The notes beneath the pieces were generated by a model. The model saw only the letters and a program-made list of their open reading frames with translations, had not been told where the DNA came from and ran no database searches. A DNA stretch of 64,000 bases from Heliocidaris erythrogramma. Lineage: Eukaryota; Echinodermata; Echinoidea; Camarodonta; Echinometridae. Position 1 is the first letter of the stretch; each line of letters begins with the position of its first letter. The DNA lies in NCBI GenBank assembly GCA_025617745.1, contig CM046854.1, positions 57,996,258 to 58,060,257 on the forward strand, written 5' to 3'. Of this stretch, positions 44,861-55,933 are shown in pieces. A program made the position numbers and the translations under genes.

Positions 44861-46320
44861 AGGAGACCGTAGCACACCGCTTGTTAATGGGTTGGCCAGG
44901 TGAATTCGAAAACCTGACCGAACCACTGCCGGGACGAAGGCATTGGCGGCGATGACTGCCCAGGCTGAGTGAAAACCGACCGAAAGACCGAAAAACGCGG
45001 CCCCAGCCTGTCTGGCCGCACTGGCCGCGGGAGGAGCCTCGCTGAGGCCCGCCCTGGAAGTGCCCGCCGGCAAAAACGCGGGCTCGGGGAGGCTGCGAGA
45101 CATAGGACGGGCCCGAGGGGCCGCAAATACCGTCCTGGAGAGCGGGGCAAAACCCCATACTGGAAAACAGCCACGAGCGGGGTGCACAGAGGAGGGGAAC
45201 CTTCCTCCCTCCCAAAGTCCGCTTGCTGTCAGCAGCCTCCCTATCTAAAAGGTCTGACAACTGACCATCGAACAGGAAAGGGCCCTGAACGGAACGCCCT
45301 TACCGGCCAGCTTCGGAGCCGCCTCCGAAAACCCAAAGGCCTGAAGCGCCCGGGACCGGCGGTGTCTCGTAGCATAAAAAGGCCGAGCGCGTGGACTGCG
45401 ACCATAAGAGCTCAGAGAGGCTCAGTAAGAGGGAGCCCAGAAGGGCCAGGTCCTCGGTAATTACCGTAAGAGATTCCGCCTGAGCCGCTAGGTTCGCAAG
45501 GGCCCCCGAGGCATATAGACGTCCAAGAAGGACTAACGTATGTGATTAGTGGGTCTCACCCTGGCCCCTAAGTCTAGCAGCTCCGGGGACGAAGTCTCAG
45601 AAGAGCTCCTGAAAGTCTTCCGGCGAGGCCAGGTGGCCCCAGCCTGGCAGCGACCTCCCCAGCCACCGGCGTGCGCTCTAGCTGAGAGCGAAAGAGGAGG
45701 GAGGCCGAGGCTGTTCCGTCGAGGTGTAGAACAGCGGCAAATAACCGCCTCCAAATAAAAAACCTCCGCTTAGCGGGCCCCTAGCTCCTGCCCCGACGCA
45801 GCCCAATAGAAGCTGCCGTGGAGCCAACAGAGATAGAACGGACCGGCGTCCGCCTGATGGGATTCGCCGGACTCCGAGGGGGCCGAGAGGTCCCCTCCAG
45901 TGGAGGGGAAGAGAAATATATAGCCTACTGGAGTAGCGCCGAAATAGGAGGCGGCGCACCACGTGCCGACGGCAATGCACTCAACACACACACAGCGCCG
46001 GTGACACTACACCTGGCGCATCTTGCACCGGCGCACCTGACAGGGAACCCTGGGGCTGCGGATAGAGGGAACCGGAGGATTAAATCAAGCCCGGAAAGGA
46101 CGCCGACGGAAGAATCCGCAGCTACGGAAAAGCCGAGCAGAGCCGTCGCCCGCTGGAGGAGGGCTATGGACTCCTCCTCCGCACCGGCGATCGGACGAGA
46201 ACTAGCACGGGAGGATACCTTAACCCTGTTCTTCTACTTCCCTTTCTTAGCCTTCTTACTGGAAAAAGAAGGCACCGGGGGCCCCCGCCGGCCGCTAGTG
46301 GGCCAAGGGCTCCACAGGGG
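44861..46320 (-). pseudogene. DIRS RT leader / gag-like region (copy F)
   Basis: GC-rich minus frames (44819-45187, 45678-45980) contain LSVGFHSAWAVIAANAFVPA, parallel to PAWEAISGDAFVLF of other copies. No clean ORF; gag assignment by position. Confidence 0.45.
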
Positions 46321-47413
46321 ACGGTGAAACCAACCCCCGCCGTGGTAGTGAGCGAACAGCCAGTGGCCACATCATGGGTCAGCGGGGGGACGAAAAACCC
46401 CACGCCAGGTCCCACAAACCGACCAGGCGGGCCGCCGAAGCACGCGGGGGCAGACGGCTGCTCCCCGACAGTAGACCGCCCCGACTGAAGCGGCACCTGA
46501 CAACTACTAGAAATTACGGGCCGTCCCAACGGAAGTGGCAACAGAGCCCGGGAGGCAGCAGCAGAGTGGCCCCGCCTCAAGCGCGACCTGACTCCGCCGA
46601 AAAGGACTCCCTCCCGTCAAGCTGGCAGGAAGGGGGCATAGAGAAGGTGCCCCTACAGGAGGGGCCAACGGTCCACGGTGAAACCGACCTCTCCGTGGTA
46701 GAAATCGAACAGCCGGCGAAATCGCTGCCCTTGGCGGCCGCTCCATAACGGGCCGGCAAAGAGAAGGTGCCCCTATGGGAGGGGCCAACGGCTCCATGGG
46801 GGACGGTGAAACCGACCTCTCCGTGGTAGAAATCGAAAAGCCGGTGAAAACGCTGCCCTTGACGGCCGCTCCATCACGGGCCGGCGGGGGAGTGAAAACC
46901 CCCGCTCGCCAGATCCCACTGACGGGCCAGGCGGGCCGCCGAAGCACGCGGGAGGGGAGACGGCTGCTCCCCGACAGTAGAGCGGCCCAACTGAAGCGGC
47001 ACCTGACTACTACAAGAAATTACGGGCCGTCCCATCGGAAATGGCAACAGAGCCCGGGTGGCAGCAGCAGAGTGGCCCGCTCCAAGCGCAGCCCGACTCC
47101 GCTCAGAAAAACTCCCTCCCATCGAACCGACGGGAGGGGGCATAGAGCAAACTCCCGAAGCAGCGATGGACAGCGCTAAGAGTACTCGCGCCTGCCGCAG
47201 CAGAAAACATGGGAGTTAAACGGGGAGAAGCGGGGGCTGGGCCGGGCGCCGGATGACCTCTGCCTCCCCTTCGGAGCTTTCCCCCGACACGAAAATCTCC
47301 AGAGCCAGACCCGGGGCAGGCCCCTCGTCCAACGGCTCCGATGCCGTGGGGAGACAGTAGAGCGGCCCGACAGAAGCGGTACCTGACTACTACTAGAAAT
47401 TACGGGCCGTCCC
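46321..47413. repeat. GC-rich internal repeats in gag of copy F
   Basis: Two long units about 490 bp apart share CGGCTGCTCCCCGACAGTAG (46456 and about 46961); a third partial unit is near 47350. Within the first, a 120-bp unit beginning GAGAAGGTGCCCCTA is repeated (46639 and 46759). Confidence 0.8.
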
Positions 47414-47734
47414 ACGTAGCCAGGATTGGCTTCGTGAATGTAAAAAAAAAAAATGGTTATACGCCTTCTACATCACGAAGCGTTCTTACCCAGCAATCTA
47501 ACTGCGCACGGGTTAGCAGGACTGGAAAATGCCCTGAAATATCACTTTTCTGATAACTCCTGCGACCGATAGCTCCTTCACCACAGCGTATCCTCCTAGG
47601 AAAACGTTTAGAATTAGAATGTCTTTTTGATCGTACGTATTTTTTCCAAAAAATCCAAAAAAGATCATAAGAAATTTCCGAAAACTCACCAGTGTTTGTG
47701 TGTATCCATTGTCATGCCTTATCTGCATTGACGA
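47414..47734. other. Short spacer between two DIRS copies
   Basis: A-run near 47441 flanked by a short inverted repeat (CTTCGTGAATGTA / TACATCACGAAG). No gene. Confidence 0.4.
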
Positions 47735-48460
47735 AGGGAAGAGCGCGAAAGCGAAAAGACTCTGAGAGGAAGGAAAACCCTAGAAGAATGGGAATATGGA
47801 AATACGCATCATTGAGATCTATCGAGACTGCGTAGTCCTTCTCTTGATCAACGGGAGAATTGAGGCGAGAGTCTCTATCCGAAAATGTACTGAAGGAATG
47901 AATTTGTTTATTCTTTTCAAGTTCAGTATCAAACGAAGTTTTCCCAAGCGCTTGGGAATAAGAAAAGTCGGAGAAAGGGAAAAAGACAGCCAGTCTCTCA
48001 CCCTTTCTATAGCCCTCTTTTTCAACAGAGATTCGATCTCCGATGAGGCATGAGAACGAGCGAGGGCAGACATGTGAGGTGACCGAGTTCTTATAGCCCC
48101 TCCGGGGAGCGGGGCGGACAGATCTCGCCCGACGAAGAGAACAAAAGCGTCCCCGGAGATGGCCTCCCACGCGGGGAGAAAGGAACGAAGACGGCCACCT
48201 ACCAAGTCGCGGACAGAGGCCCGCGTCAACTTAGAGTGAGCGCGAAACTGCGTAATCAAGACAGAGACCTGTTTTCGCGCATCGATTTCTCTTTGAAAAA
48301 CCGTAGCAAATTGACCGCCAAAAAGCGAAGGACCCCGAGACGGAACATCCCGGAGAAGCGGTGCGATGTCCGACTCCTTAACCCCAAGGGCCGTAAGAAC
48401 CAAGACTCTGCGACGGTACATGACCGAGGCAGCTACAGTGGAAAGCTGTGACCACTGCAA
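47735..48460 (-). pseudogene. DIRS reverse transcriptase N-terminal half (copy G)
   Basis: The frame 47819-48460 (213 residues) contains SDIAPLLRDVPSRGPSLFGG, SFLPAWEAISGDAFVLFVGR, KRAIERVRDWLSFSLSPTFL and LRLILNLKRINKFIPSVHFR. The neighbouring frame gives SIDLNDAYFHIPI (catalytic Asp kept), then a small deletion before LLGFSFLSESFRFRALPF. The YLDD half is gone. Confidence 0.8.
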
Positions 48461-48603
48461 ACTAAACAGGACGCTTAATTAGAAGCGCCGCTTCAATGCG
48501 GTCATACTCCAGCTTGAAATCCTCCGCAAGAGAAATACCCTCGGAGGAATCCTGCTGCCTGAACCAACGCGAAGTCGAACCCTGCGCGCGGGCTGACTGA
48601 AAA

Positions 48604-49627
48604 TCAGGGAGATATTAGGACAACAAAGCAATCGCTTCTACCCCACAAAGGGAGAGCGACTGAGGCTCTGCCTGCCCCAGCGATTCGGAAACCGAAGCTT
48701 GAGAGGCCGCCTCTAAATCTGGTTCCGCCTGAAAGGATCACGAACAAAGGCCGAAACAGCCGGATCCTCCCATGGACCACCATAAGTCTCCTCACCCGGC
48801 GGAGCCCCGAGGGCTGGGAGAATAGGAGGCACATGTGATCCCGTTACAGACAAAGAGGAATCAACCATAAAAAGCTGATTAGTCTCAATGTCCGACCCTA
48901 AAATAGGGACAGAAGCAGGGGTGCACCATATCCCAGGTGACCTCAGGTCAAACCGGAAGTAATCGCGCGCTCCGGTAACCGCACTTATGGGCGCTCCGTA
49001 GAGCGCCCATAATTGTTGGCTCGAGCCTTCCCATCAGCTGGCAATATAGACAGCCCGGGAAGTACTCGCTCCCCCACTGGCATCGGCCGGGGGCTAGGGT
49101 TTACGAACCCAGACCAACATGGGCGGCGCCCATAATTGTTAGCTCGAGCCTTCCCATCAGCTGGCAATATAGACAGCCCGGGAAGTACTCGCTCCCCCAT
49201 TGGCATCAGCCGGGGGCTAGGGTATGAGAACCCAGACCAACATGGGCGGTGCCCGTGAGCTGCCCTGCAGTAGTGGCACGCGTCTCCCCTAACGGATTTA
49301 AGCAGACGTCCCCCCTCTGGTCTGAACGACCGGGGGATTGGATTCGTGATATCCAAACCACTAGAACCTGACGCCACCCACCCCGAAGCCGTGGGCTTCG
49401 GAGTTGACATCCCAAGCTCAACTAACGCCACCCGCCCGGAAGCCGCAAGCTCCGAGGCTGGCAAAACCCTGCAGGGAAACACCACTGGGCAACTTACCTG
49501 CAGCCCTCCTCCTTCCCCCATGTACCGAAGTACTCGGGAGAGTTCTGGAGGGCCGAGTCGTCTTGCTAGACGACTCTTCAGAAGAAGCAGGTCTCCGCAA
49601 CCTAGCCGCTTCTTCTTCCGAACTCAT
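48604..49627 (-). pseudogene. DIRS gag-like ORF remnant (copy G)
   Basis: ATG at 49627-49625 (MSSEEEAARLRRPASSEESS), shifting near 49420 to the long frame 48985-49521 (ASGWVASGSSGLDITNPIPR, then LPADGKARANNYGR twice). Foreign-looking DNA at 48925-49000 interrupts the gag C-terminal side. Confidence 0.65.
49003..49248. repeat. 123-bp tandem duplication in gag of copy G
   Basis: GCGCCCATAATTGTT begins at 49003 and 49126. In protein terms, GERVLPGLSILPADGKARAN is repeated. Same segment and period as in copy C. Confidence 0.9.
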
Positions 49628-50214
49628 AACACTGCAATAAAACAGACAATAAAGTATACCAAAATATGAAATACTTTGACTGAGTGCAGGTAATAATAAT
49701 AATAAATTTGGAGATACGCACAACAAATTTCACAGCAAAAAACCGTGACAACAAACACCGAACCCAAAGGCTCGGTGCCAAAAGGAAACACCCGCAAACA
49801 CACAGATATAACTACGTGGGGCTAACCGTAAAATTGAAAAATAATTGCCAAGAAAAGGAATCAAAAATCCCTAGCAATCGGCAAAAGTGACTAACAAAAC
49901 ACAAGAGTACTATAATCTAGACGAATATAAGTACCGAAATGTGCTTTTAAGATGCAAAAAAGCGCGCTGAAAAGATATTAAAAAGACCTGATTTCAGGAG
50001 CGCCATGACTCGACATCCTAACTCGTCGGGGGCAAGCAAGAAAGAGGAAGATGGCCGTTGCGTGTTGCCGCGCGTGAGTGGCGAAGGGGAACAATATGAT
50101 TACGGCGGTGCGCACAATATTGTGACTCATTTGTGTTAAGTTCTCGAAGGGGTCGCGTAGTCAAGACTACTAGCATAACAGGTAGGTATATATGATTTAT
50201 TGCAGTAAATCTGC

Positions 50215-50256
50215 GTGATAACCTGATGAGTGCAGGTCGAAAAGCTTTGTTATCAT
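50215..50256 (+). ncRNA. Hammerhead-ribozyme-like motif (degraded helix II)
   Basis: GUGAUAAC pairs with GUUAUCAU (helix I, 8 bp with one G-U). The core CUGAUGA and GAAA are perfect, followed by the self-complementary AAGCUU (helix III) and U as cleavage nucleotide. Helix II (GUGCAGGUC) is nearly absent, as if three bases were lost from GACC-TGCA-GGTC. Lies five bases inside from the DIRS copy G end, at the start of Gypsy-2 sequence. Confidence 0.55.
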
Positions 50257-50582
50257 GTCTCTTTTTCATGCCATAGTGAATTAGTTTCGTCGGTTGTTTC
50301 ATTAGACGAGGATCTTATAGATATGTGTGACTTTGCCCTATTTGTTTCTGAGGTTGAGGAGACCCTCGTGAGTGGGCAGTATAAGTCACTTAGTGATGGT
50401 AGTGGTGAACACCTTTCAGGTTCTGGGTTGTTTAGGGTTTCTGACACCCCGTCTGTGGGTACTCCATCTTATCGAGTGAGCTCGGATTCTGGATCTGTCA
50501 ATAGTACATCCATAGGGCCTACCGTAAGGGATCAGAGTTCTCTCTACCAGTACGATAGGTACCCCCACCTGATGGTAACCGT

Positions 50583-51235
50583 ATGCAGCGAACGTGTGGT
50601 CGGGGTGGTTCTCAGCGAGATACAACATCTCAAGAGTCTACACCTCCCCAAAGACACCGAACTACACAACATTCTATGGATCGCCAATGGCATCCAGTAG
50701 GACCTCAAGACCGGAGCCGACCAACTGTATCTCCCTTCCCACCACCTACCCCCACTTCCTTGCGCACGGCAATGCTTCCGAAGTCCATCACTTTCGATGG
50801 CAAGGGGAACAGGCAAGCCTATCATGCCAAGATCACTGCCTTTGCCGACGAAAGTTGCTGGTCCCCTAAGCAGAGGAAATACCAGATGTGGTGGAGTATG
50901 CAGGGCTTAGGTACATGTAGTGACTATTTTTCCACTCGGGATGACTAGGGATCCTCAGGTACCCTATGCAGAGTTGGTGCAGCGGATGGAGAGGAGATTC
51001 GGGGCTAGCGATCCCCCCAAAGTGGCCCAGATGGAGTTTGCTCAGGACCATCAACTCCCAGATGAGAGCGTCATGGATTGGGCTGACCGTGTGTTAGTCA
51101 CCCATTTGGTCACCATGGGTAGCCCATCTCACCCAAGCCAGGAGGCAATGTCTGTTATAATTCTGGACATAGTGGTCATTTTAGGAAGGATTGTCCAAAT
51201 GCCACTAAGGAGACGTCAACGGCTGTTCTGAGGGA
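50583..51235 (+). pseudogene. Gypsy-2 gag remnant
   Basis: Frames 50583-50948 (SITFDGKGNRQAYHAKITAF) and 50920-51231 (ELVQRMERRFGASDPPKVAQ, QMEFAQDHQLPDESVMDWAD) are typical Ty3/Gypsy capsid. A CCHC knuckle at about 51140-51200 reads CYNSGHSGHFRKDC, its second Cys changed to Ser. The middle of capsid is deleted near 51115. Confidence 0.75.
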
Positions 51236-51603
51236 GGAGCCAAACGACGGCGGGTCAGAGGAGGAGGCCAATCCCTGGCCCGAGCAGTTGCTAGCCACCC
51301 CAAACAAATAGAAGGGCATCCTGTGGATGGGAGCCCTGAGACAGTTGCGACTATACAGGCATTTGCAGACTATATGATGTGAAGAAGATATTTCAGCAAA
51401 GAAAGATTCTCAGGAGGGGGATGGAAGTCAGGGTATAAGTCGTATGATATCCTCCCCACCACCAGAATTATCAGAGTCGACAAGAAGTCCAAGTAATAGT
51501 CAACATGGCGAGGAAGTTGTAGTGTGCCAGTTGAAATCCTCCTCGATGCTGAGGGTGACTCTTACGGTGAACAATGTCTCACTACAAACTGTGGTGGACT
51601 CAG

Positions 51604-52926
51604 TTCAATTCAATTCAATTCAATTCAAAAATGGTTTATTGAAAGAAACATGTGTCGCAGCCAAAAGCTGAATAAAACATGTGTACAATATAAATTATCA
51701 ATTACAAAGATTAACAAGAGCGAAAAAACTACTACCGGTAATACAAGGTATAAATACAGTAAATGAAAGTCAATCAAAGAAGTAAGCAAATTATAAGATA
51801 CATCATTGAAATACGTTAAACATTAAAGAAAATCGAAAAGTACACAAATTACAGTATATTCGTCACACATATTTTACATGTACTTACATGCATCTAATAA
51901 CAGATTAACAATCACAATGTCTTCATGAAAAGAGGTATAGAGCCAGGTAATGACAATGAGACAATGAGGTAATGAGATGGTGAGAGGAAAGGATAAGAGT
52001 GGAAATAGATGAGATAGGAAAGAGAGTGGGCACTGGCTTTGGAAGACTAACAGAGAAAGAGAAGGGGTGAAAGGAGGGATACAAAGGAAGAAGGGTGAGG
52101 CATGGTGACAAACGAAGTAATGGTAGAGAAAGAGAGAGAGAGAGAGAAAGAGAGAGGGAAGGTGTAAGTGGAGATAAAAATACATTGACAAATAATATTT
52201 CAAAATTATATTATATATATACATAGAAATTTCTTCTTAGATATTCCATGGGGAATTTGCGAGAAATTTGAGTTTGAATATAGAAAATTAATGGGTAGCT
52301 CAAGATACCAACTAGTTTGTGTAAACAATGTACGTGAGATTAACATAAGGAAAGAATGAGTATAGAGAAAGAGAAGCAAGAGAGGAGATACGAAGATATA
52401 ATCAAAGAAGATCTAAATTCAAGAACTGTAGAAGAGAGAAAGAGAGGGGTGGAGGAAGAAAGGAGTAGTGGATATTATTGCACAGTACATAAATAGGTCA
52501 TAAATAGTAATCATTCAGAAATTAATAATTGCATAGAATCAATGAAATTGCATAATAAATATAGAACAGCTAATACACCAAGTGGGAACGAGGTAATATA
52601 AAGCAATGAGCAGGTATGTCCTAAAGATTAAATAAATTGACCAATGAAAGTAACAAAACTTCAAGGAGATCAGTTCTAACTAATAATAGCCACTTGATAA
52701 ATGAAGTTCACCTAATTCTCATTAAGTAAGTCTATAAGGTAAGGTAGGGGGCTATTTCGGAATCGGCTGGTCTTACATTTGAGATGGTCAAACCTCGGTA
52801 TTTTCCTTAGAGAAATATCTAGCCGTTTAGGAGGAGGGAGCCAGTTTTTGCACTAGATTGATAGTTTGGCAAGCTTCTTGATATGAGTAATTACGTCCTA
52901 GTATTATTTTGCAGACTCTTTTTTGT
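51604..52926 (-). mobile_element. 5'-truncated non-LTR retrotransposon (CR1/Jockey-like)
   Basis: A 6-bp target duplication ACTCAG (51598-51603, 52927-52932) flanks 1323 bp. The minus strand ends in AATAAA and a (TTGAA)n tail (51604-51640), as in many CR1/L2/Jockey-type elements. A purine-rich 3' UTR of about 1.1 kb follows the coding remnant. Inserted into Gypsy-2. Confidence 0.85.
52712..52926 (-). pseudogene. Non-LTR retrotransposon ORF2 C-terminus
   Basis: The minus strand encodes KRVCKIILGRNYSYQEACQT and, after one frameshift in a run of TCC, KCKTSRFRNSPLPYLIDLLN to a stop at 52714-52712. This is the classic C-terminal end of CR1/Jockey/L2-type ORF2 proteins, after RT. Confidence 0.8.
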
Positions 52927-53790
52927 ACTCAGCAGCCCAAGTCACCATTATTTCAGATCAAGTTCTTCATCTATTGGGCCCTGCACTGCCAAAGGTACGT
53001 GATGTAGTTCTCAGTGCCGCTGGCCGAGATATGAGAATGAGGAGGGTGGTAGTAGGCCCTGTAGAAATTAAACTTGGGGAAGGTGGTTTCTCTGAGAATA
53101 TCTACACTGCCCCAATAACAGATGACATGTTGTTTGGACTGGATTTACTTCATTGTGACTCCATGGATATCCTTCTCACCAGCATTCAGCTGAAGTTCGG
53201 CTCACAAACTTGGTGATGCCTCAGGCCCAAAACGAGTGGTGAAAGTCTGTGTGCAGCTGAGGACTACCATTCCGCCCAGTACTCTCAAGAGGATCACAGG
53301 AGTGATCGACCAGAGGATGAAAGTGTTTGTTTTCGAACCCTTACCGGAATTGCCTGCTTTAGTTCCTAGAACTCTTCACGAGGAAGGACCTGAAGTGCAA
53401 ATCTATGTACTCAACCCCACGGATAGGACTGTACATCTGGAGGGCCAAAGAGTCGTGGGCCAGGCGGATGAGATGGAGGAAGTAATACCTCCAGTCTTCA
53501 TTTCCAGACCAGGAGCCCACAGTACAGACTATCCAGGAGGATGAGGACACCAACTTGCCAGAACATCTTCAGGATCTGTACAATAGATTGTTGGATTCCA
53601 CTCAGCAGGCTGTACTTCAACACCTTCTAATAGAGTATGGGGATGTATTTGCCTGCAATAACTTTGACTTCGGAGATTTCACAGCAATTCAACATCGTCT
53701 TGACACTGGAACGGCAGCTCCTATTAAGCAGAAGATGAGGAGGACCCCTCTTCGGTTTGTAGACGAGCAAAAGGCCCATCTTCAGCGTAT
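52927..53790 (+). pseudogene. Gypsy-2 protease and linker
   Basis: The frame 52923-53216 continues aspartic protease after the active-site codons, which lie left of the non-LTR insertion (51591-51603). ITDDMLFGLDLLHCDSMDIL is the protease C-terminal segment. 53236-53544 (LEGQRVVGQADEMEE) and 53555-53794 (LIEYGDVFACNNFDFGDFTA, KQKMRRTPLRF) lead into RT. Stop codons separate the pieces. Confidence 0.75.
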
Positions 53791-53826
53791 GTAACAGGCA
53801 GGAGTTATTCAGCCTTCCCAGTTAGA

Positions 53827-54700
53827 GTGGGCATCTGCCCAGGTGTTAGGAAAAGAGATGGCGGGGTTCGCTGGTGTGTTGATTACCGCAGACTCAATGC
53901 AATCACAAGGAAGGATGTCTATCCTCTCCCTAATATTAAGGAGTGTTTGGACACTCTCTCAGGAACTCGATGGTTTTCCAAGTTGGATGCCAATTCTACA
54001 TATTGGCAAATCCGGATCGCCGAAGAAGACCGCAAGAAAACTGCTTTTACGACCAAGTATGGTTTGTATAAGTTTGCACAGATGGGCTTCGGGTTGTGCA
54101 ATGCTCCAGCGACTTTCTCCCGTGCCATGGACCTGATTCTTAGGGGGCTAAACTGGGACCTAGTGTTGGCCTTCCTTGATGATGTCGTGGTGTTGGGAAA
54201 GTCGTTTGAGGATCACATAAACAACCTACGTAGTGTCCTCCAATGCTTCAGGAGTTTGCAATTAAAACTCAAACCCGGAAAGGGTGAACTGTTTTGGCGT
54301 CAAGTTGAGTTTTGGCGTCAAGTTGAGTTTTGGGGCTGGAATGTAGGGGAAGATAGGATTTCCCTGAAGCCTGACCACATACAAGCAGTGCGGGATTGGC
54401 CAGTACCGAAGACGACCAAGCAAGTCAAGAAGTTCCTCGGTTTGGTAAATTACCACCGAGCGTTCGTCAATGACTATGCTGCGGTGGCTGTCCCGCTATA
54501 CCGAATCACAGGCAAGAATATGTTTCACTGGGGGCCCGAACAACAAGAAGTATTCCAACGCATCAAGGAATTGCTGACCTCGGCACCAGTGCTAACAATG
54601 CCAAATTCACATGACACCTTTATCTTGGACACGGATGCATCGAAAGAGGCTGTAGGGCCGAACTTCTCCAAGTCCAAGATGGGAAGGAAATTCATCGACC
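53827..54700 (+). pseudogene. Gypsy-2 reverse transcriptase and start of RNase H
   Basis: RT motifs: VRWCVDYRRLNAITRKDVYP, WFSKLDANSTYWQIRIAEED (catalytic Asp in KLDANS), MGFGLCNAPATFSRAMD and AFLDDVVVLG (FLDD instead of the common YxDD/FMDD). An 18-bp direct duplication repeats FWRQVE. The thumb is KKFLGLVNYHRAFVNDYAAV and RNase H begins TFILDTDASKEAVG before the element breaks off. Confidence 0.85.
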
Positions 54701-55593
54701 ATTCCAGAATGTATCCGGAATGGGGTCATCAAGCATTCCAGAATGGGTCGGGAATATCCCCATTCTAGTCGTGTTCTCAAATTTCCGGCCGATCGGCGCC
54801 TTTTGTTTGCCGAACAAAGGGGGCACTCTGAAAGCATTCTGTGACCATTCTGGAAATGTCCCTTTGTTGTCGACATGGCATGGGGTCAATCTGGAATGGT
54901 CCCAGAATGCGGTGATTAAAAATCATGAACGGGACAGCCAAGGATGCGCAGCGCGACTGAAGGTGCTTCATTTATTGCGATATCGATCATGCCGGCATGA
55001 TACATGTATAATCTCATTTCAAAGTATTTCCCTTTCTTTTACTGTAAGGATCGGAAGAATTATTTTTGAAGATTCATGTTGATGCCATATACTATAGTGA
55101 ATTCGCTTTATTTATGAATACTGTATAAAGCGACGGTCGCCAGATAAGATACAGCATCGTTAGATGTAAAAAAGAATACGATTTCCAGATTGAACGAAGT
55201 GATGATCGCCGGGTGAAAAAATGCGCATTATTTCTTCCGATATTAGGACGCAACAAATAGCTGATTTTTGTTTTTAATGACATGTATGGTTCGCAAGAAT
55301 TATGCGGAAGTTTAATGGTGAAAGAAATTGAAGCTCATCATATGAAATAAAGTAATGATCGTCAGATGAAATTAAATTACACTCGCTAGATGATACAGAT
55401 TTGGACGATTGCCCAAAGAAATAATATTATTAATAATACAATGTACTACAGTATAGACAGATGAAATAAATGACGGCCGATGTATATTTTTGTTGCCCTT
55501 AAATAAATTCACAGATGAGAATGATCAATACATGAAAAATGCACGATATGATTGATAATTAGATGATCTTTGAAGGTTTGCATGGTGGAGCTT
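54701..55593. other. Spacer with short palindromes, no gene
   Basis: ATTCCAGAATG words recur in both orientations (54700-54905), with TTTGTTTGCCGAACAAA in the middle, suggesting a small foldback. From 55220 on, a segment with CTTCCGATATTA, CGCAAGAATTATGCGGAAG and TTGTTGCCCTTAAATAA recurs on the other side of the Penelope-like element (58195-58300). Confidence 0.5.
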
Positions 55594-55691
55594 ATAACGT
55601 GGAGAAGGTTTACGGTTCACCATGTGTGTTGGTAGGAGGAAAGGGAAAAAGGAAGGAGGAAATTAGAAATGGATAGACGAGAAAGGATGAC
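55594..55691 (+). repeat. Inverted terminal repeat, left (Penelope-like)
   Basis: ATAACGTGGAGAAGGTTTAC ... GAAAGGATGAC; exact inverse of 58041-58138 by eye. Confidence 0.92.
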
Positions 55692-55933
55692 AAGAGAGAA
55701 AAGAAGAAATATTCTTCTTTTTTTTTTTTTCGTGACAATGGGTGAAGTCCTGAAAAGGACTGTAAACCAATGGGAGGGTTTACTGGTTCACCAGGTTTAT
55801 GGATAGGTGAAGGGTGATGGATGATCTGTAAACCAGATGAGATGAGATGAGAAGACTTGGCTGATGATCGATGGATGAGTAGCGATGGATTGAGTAGCGA
55901 AGGTTTGAGTAGATGAGGCTTGAGTAGGAGGTT

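Larger units (their letters stand above)
42929..47413 (-). mobile_element. GC-rich divergent DIRS-like element, copy F (5' end lost)
   Basis: Left terminus 42929-43010 (GATCATGAGAATCAGGCGTG ...) and internal complementary region 43188-43288 mark the 3' side. Minus-strand frames give recombinase (43275-43906), RNase H/RT region (43958-44850) and gag-like sequence (44670-47400). The right terminus predicted from the complementary region is absent. Much higher GC than flanking DNA. Confidence 0.75.
47735..50210 (-). mobile_element. DIRS-1-like element, copy G (3' truncated)
   Basis: Begins abruptly within RT at 47735 and ends at 50210 with the standard right terminus (GTAGTCAAGACTAC hairpin, TAGGTATATATGA, TTGCAGTAAAT). 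The gag ATG is at 49627. Recombinase, RNase H and the 3' terminus are missing. Confidence 0.85.
50211..54700 (+). mobile_element. Ty3/Gypsy element remnant, Gypsy-2, split by a non-LTR insertion
   Basis: Gag, zinc knuckle, protease, RT and the start of RNase H in order, all broken. No LTR pair found: the 5' side abuts DIRS copy G and the 3' side stops within RNase H near 54700. Different family from Gypsy-1 and Gypsy-3. Confidence 0.8.

Noticed and set aside
44969-45460. 163-residue plus-strand ORF in GC-rich DNA
   Set aside because: Antisense shadow in DIRS copy F; low complexity, Arg/Gly/Pro-rich as expected from GC-rich composition.
46321-47413. CRISPR-like array
   Set aside because: Units are long and unequal and lie within a eukaryotic retroelement gag; no short repeat/spacer pattern.
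55861-55885. Another hammerhead from CTGATGA near 55864
   Set aside because: No GAAA box and no pairing helices downstream.
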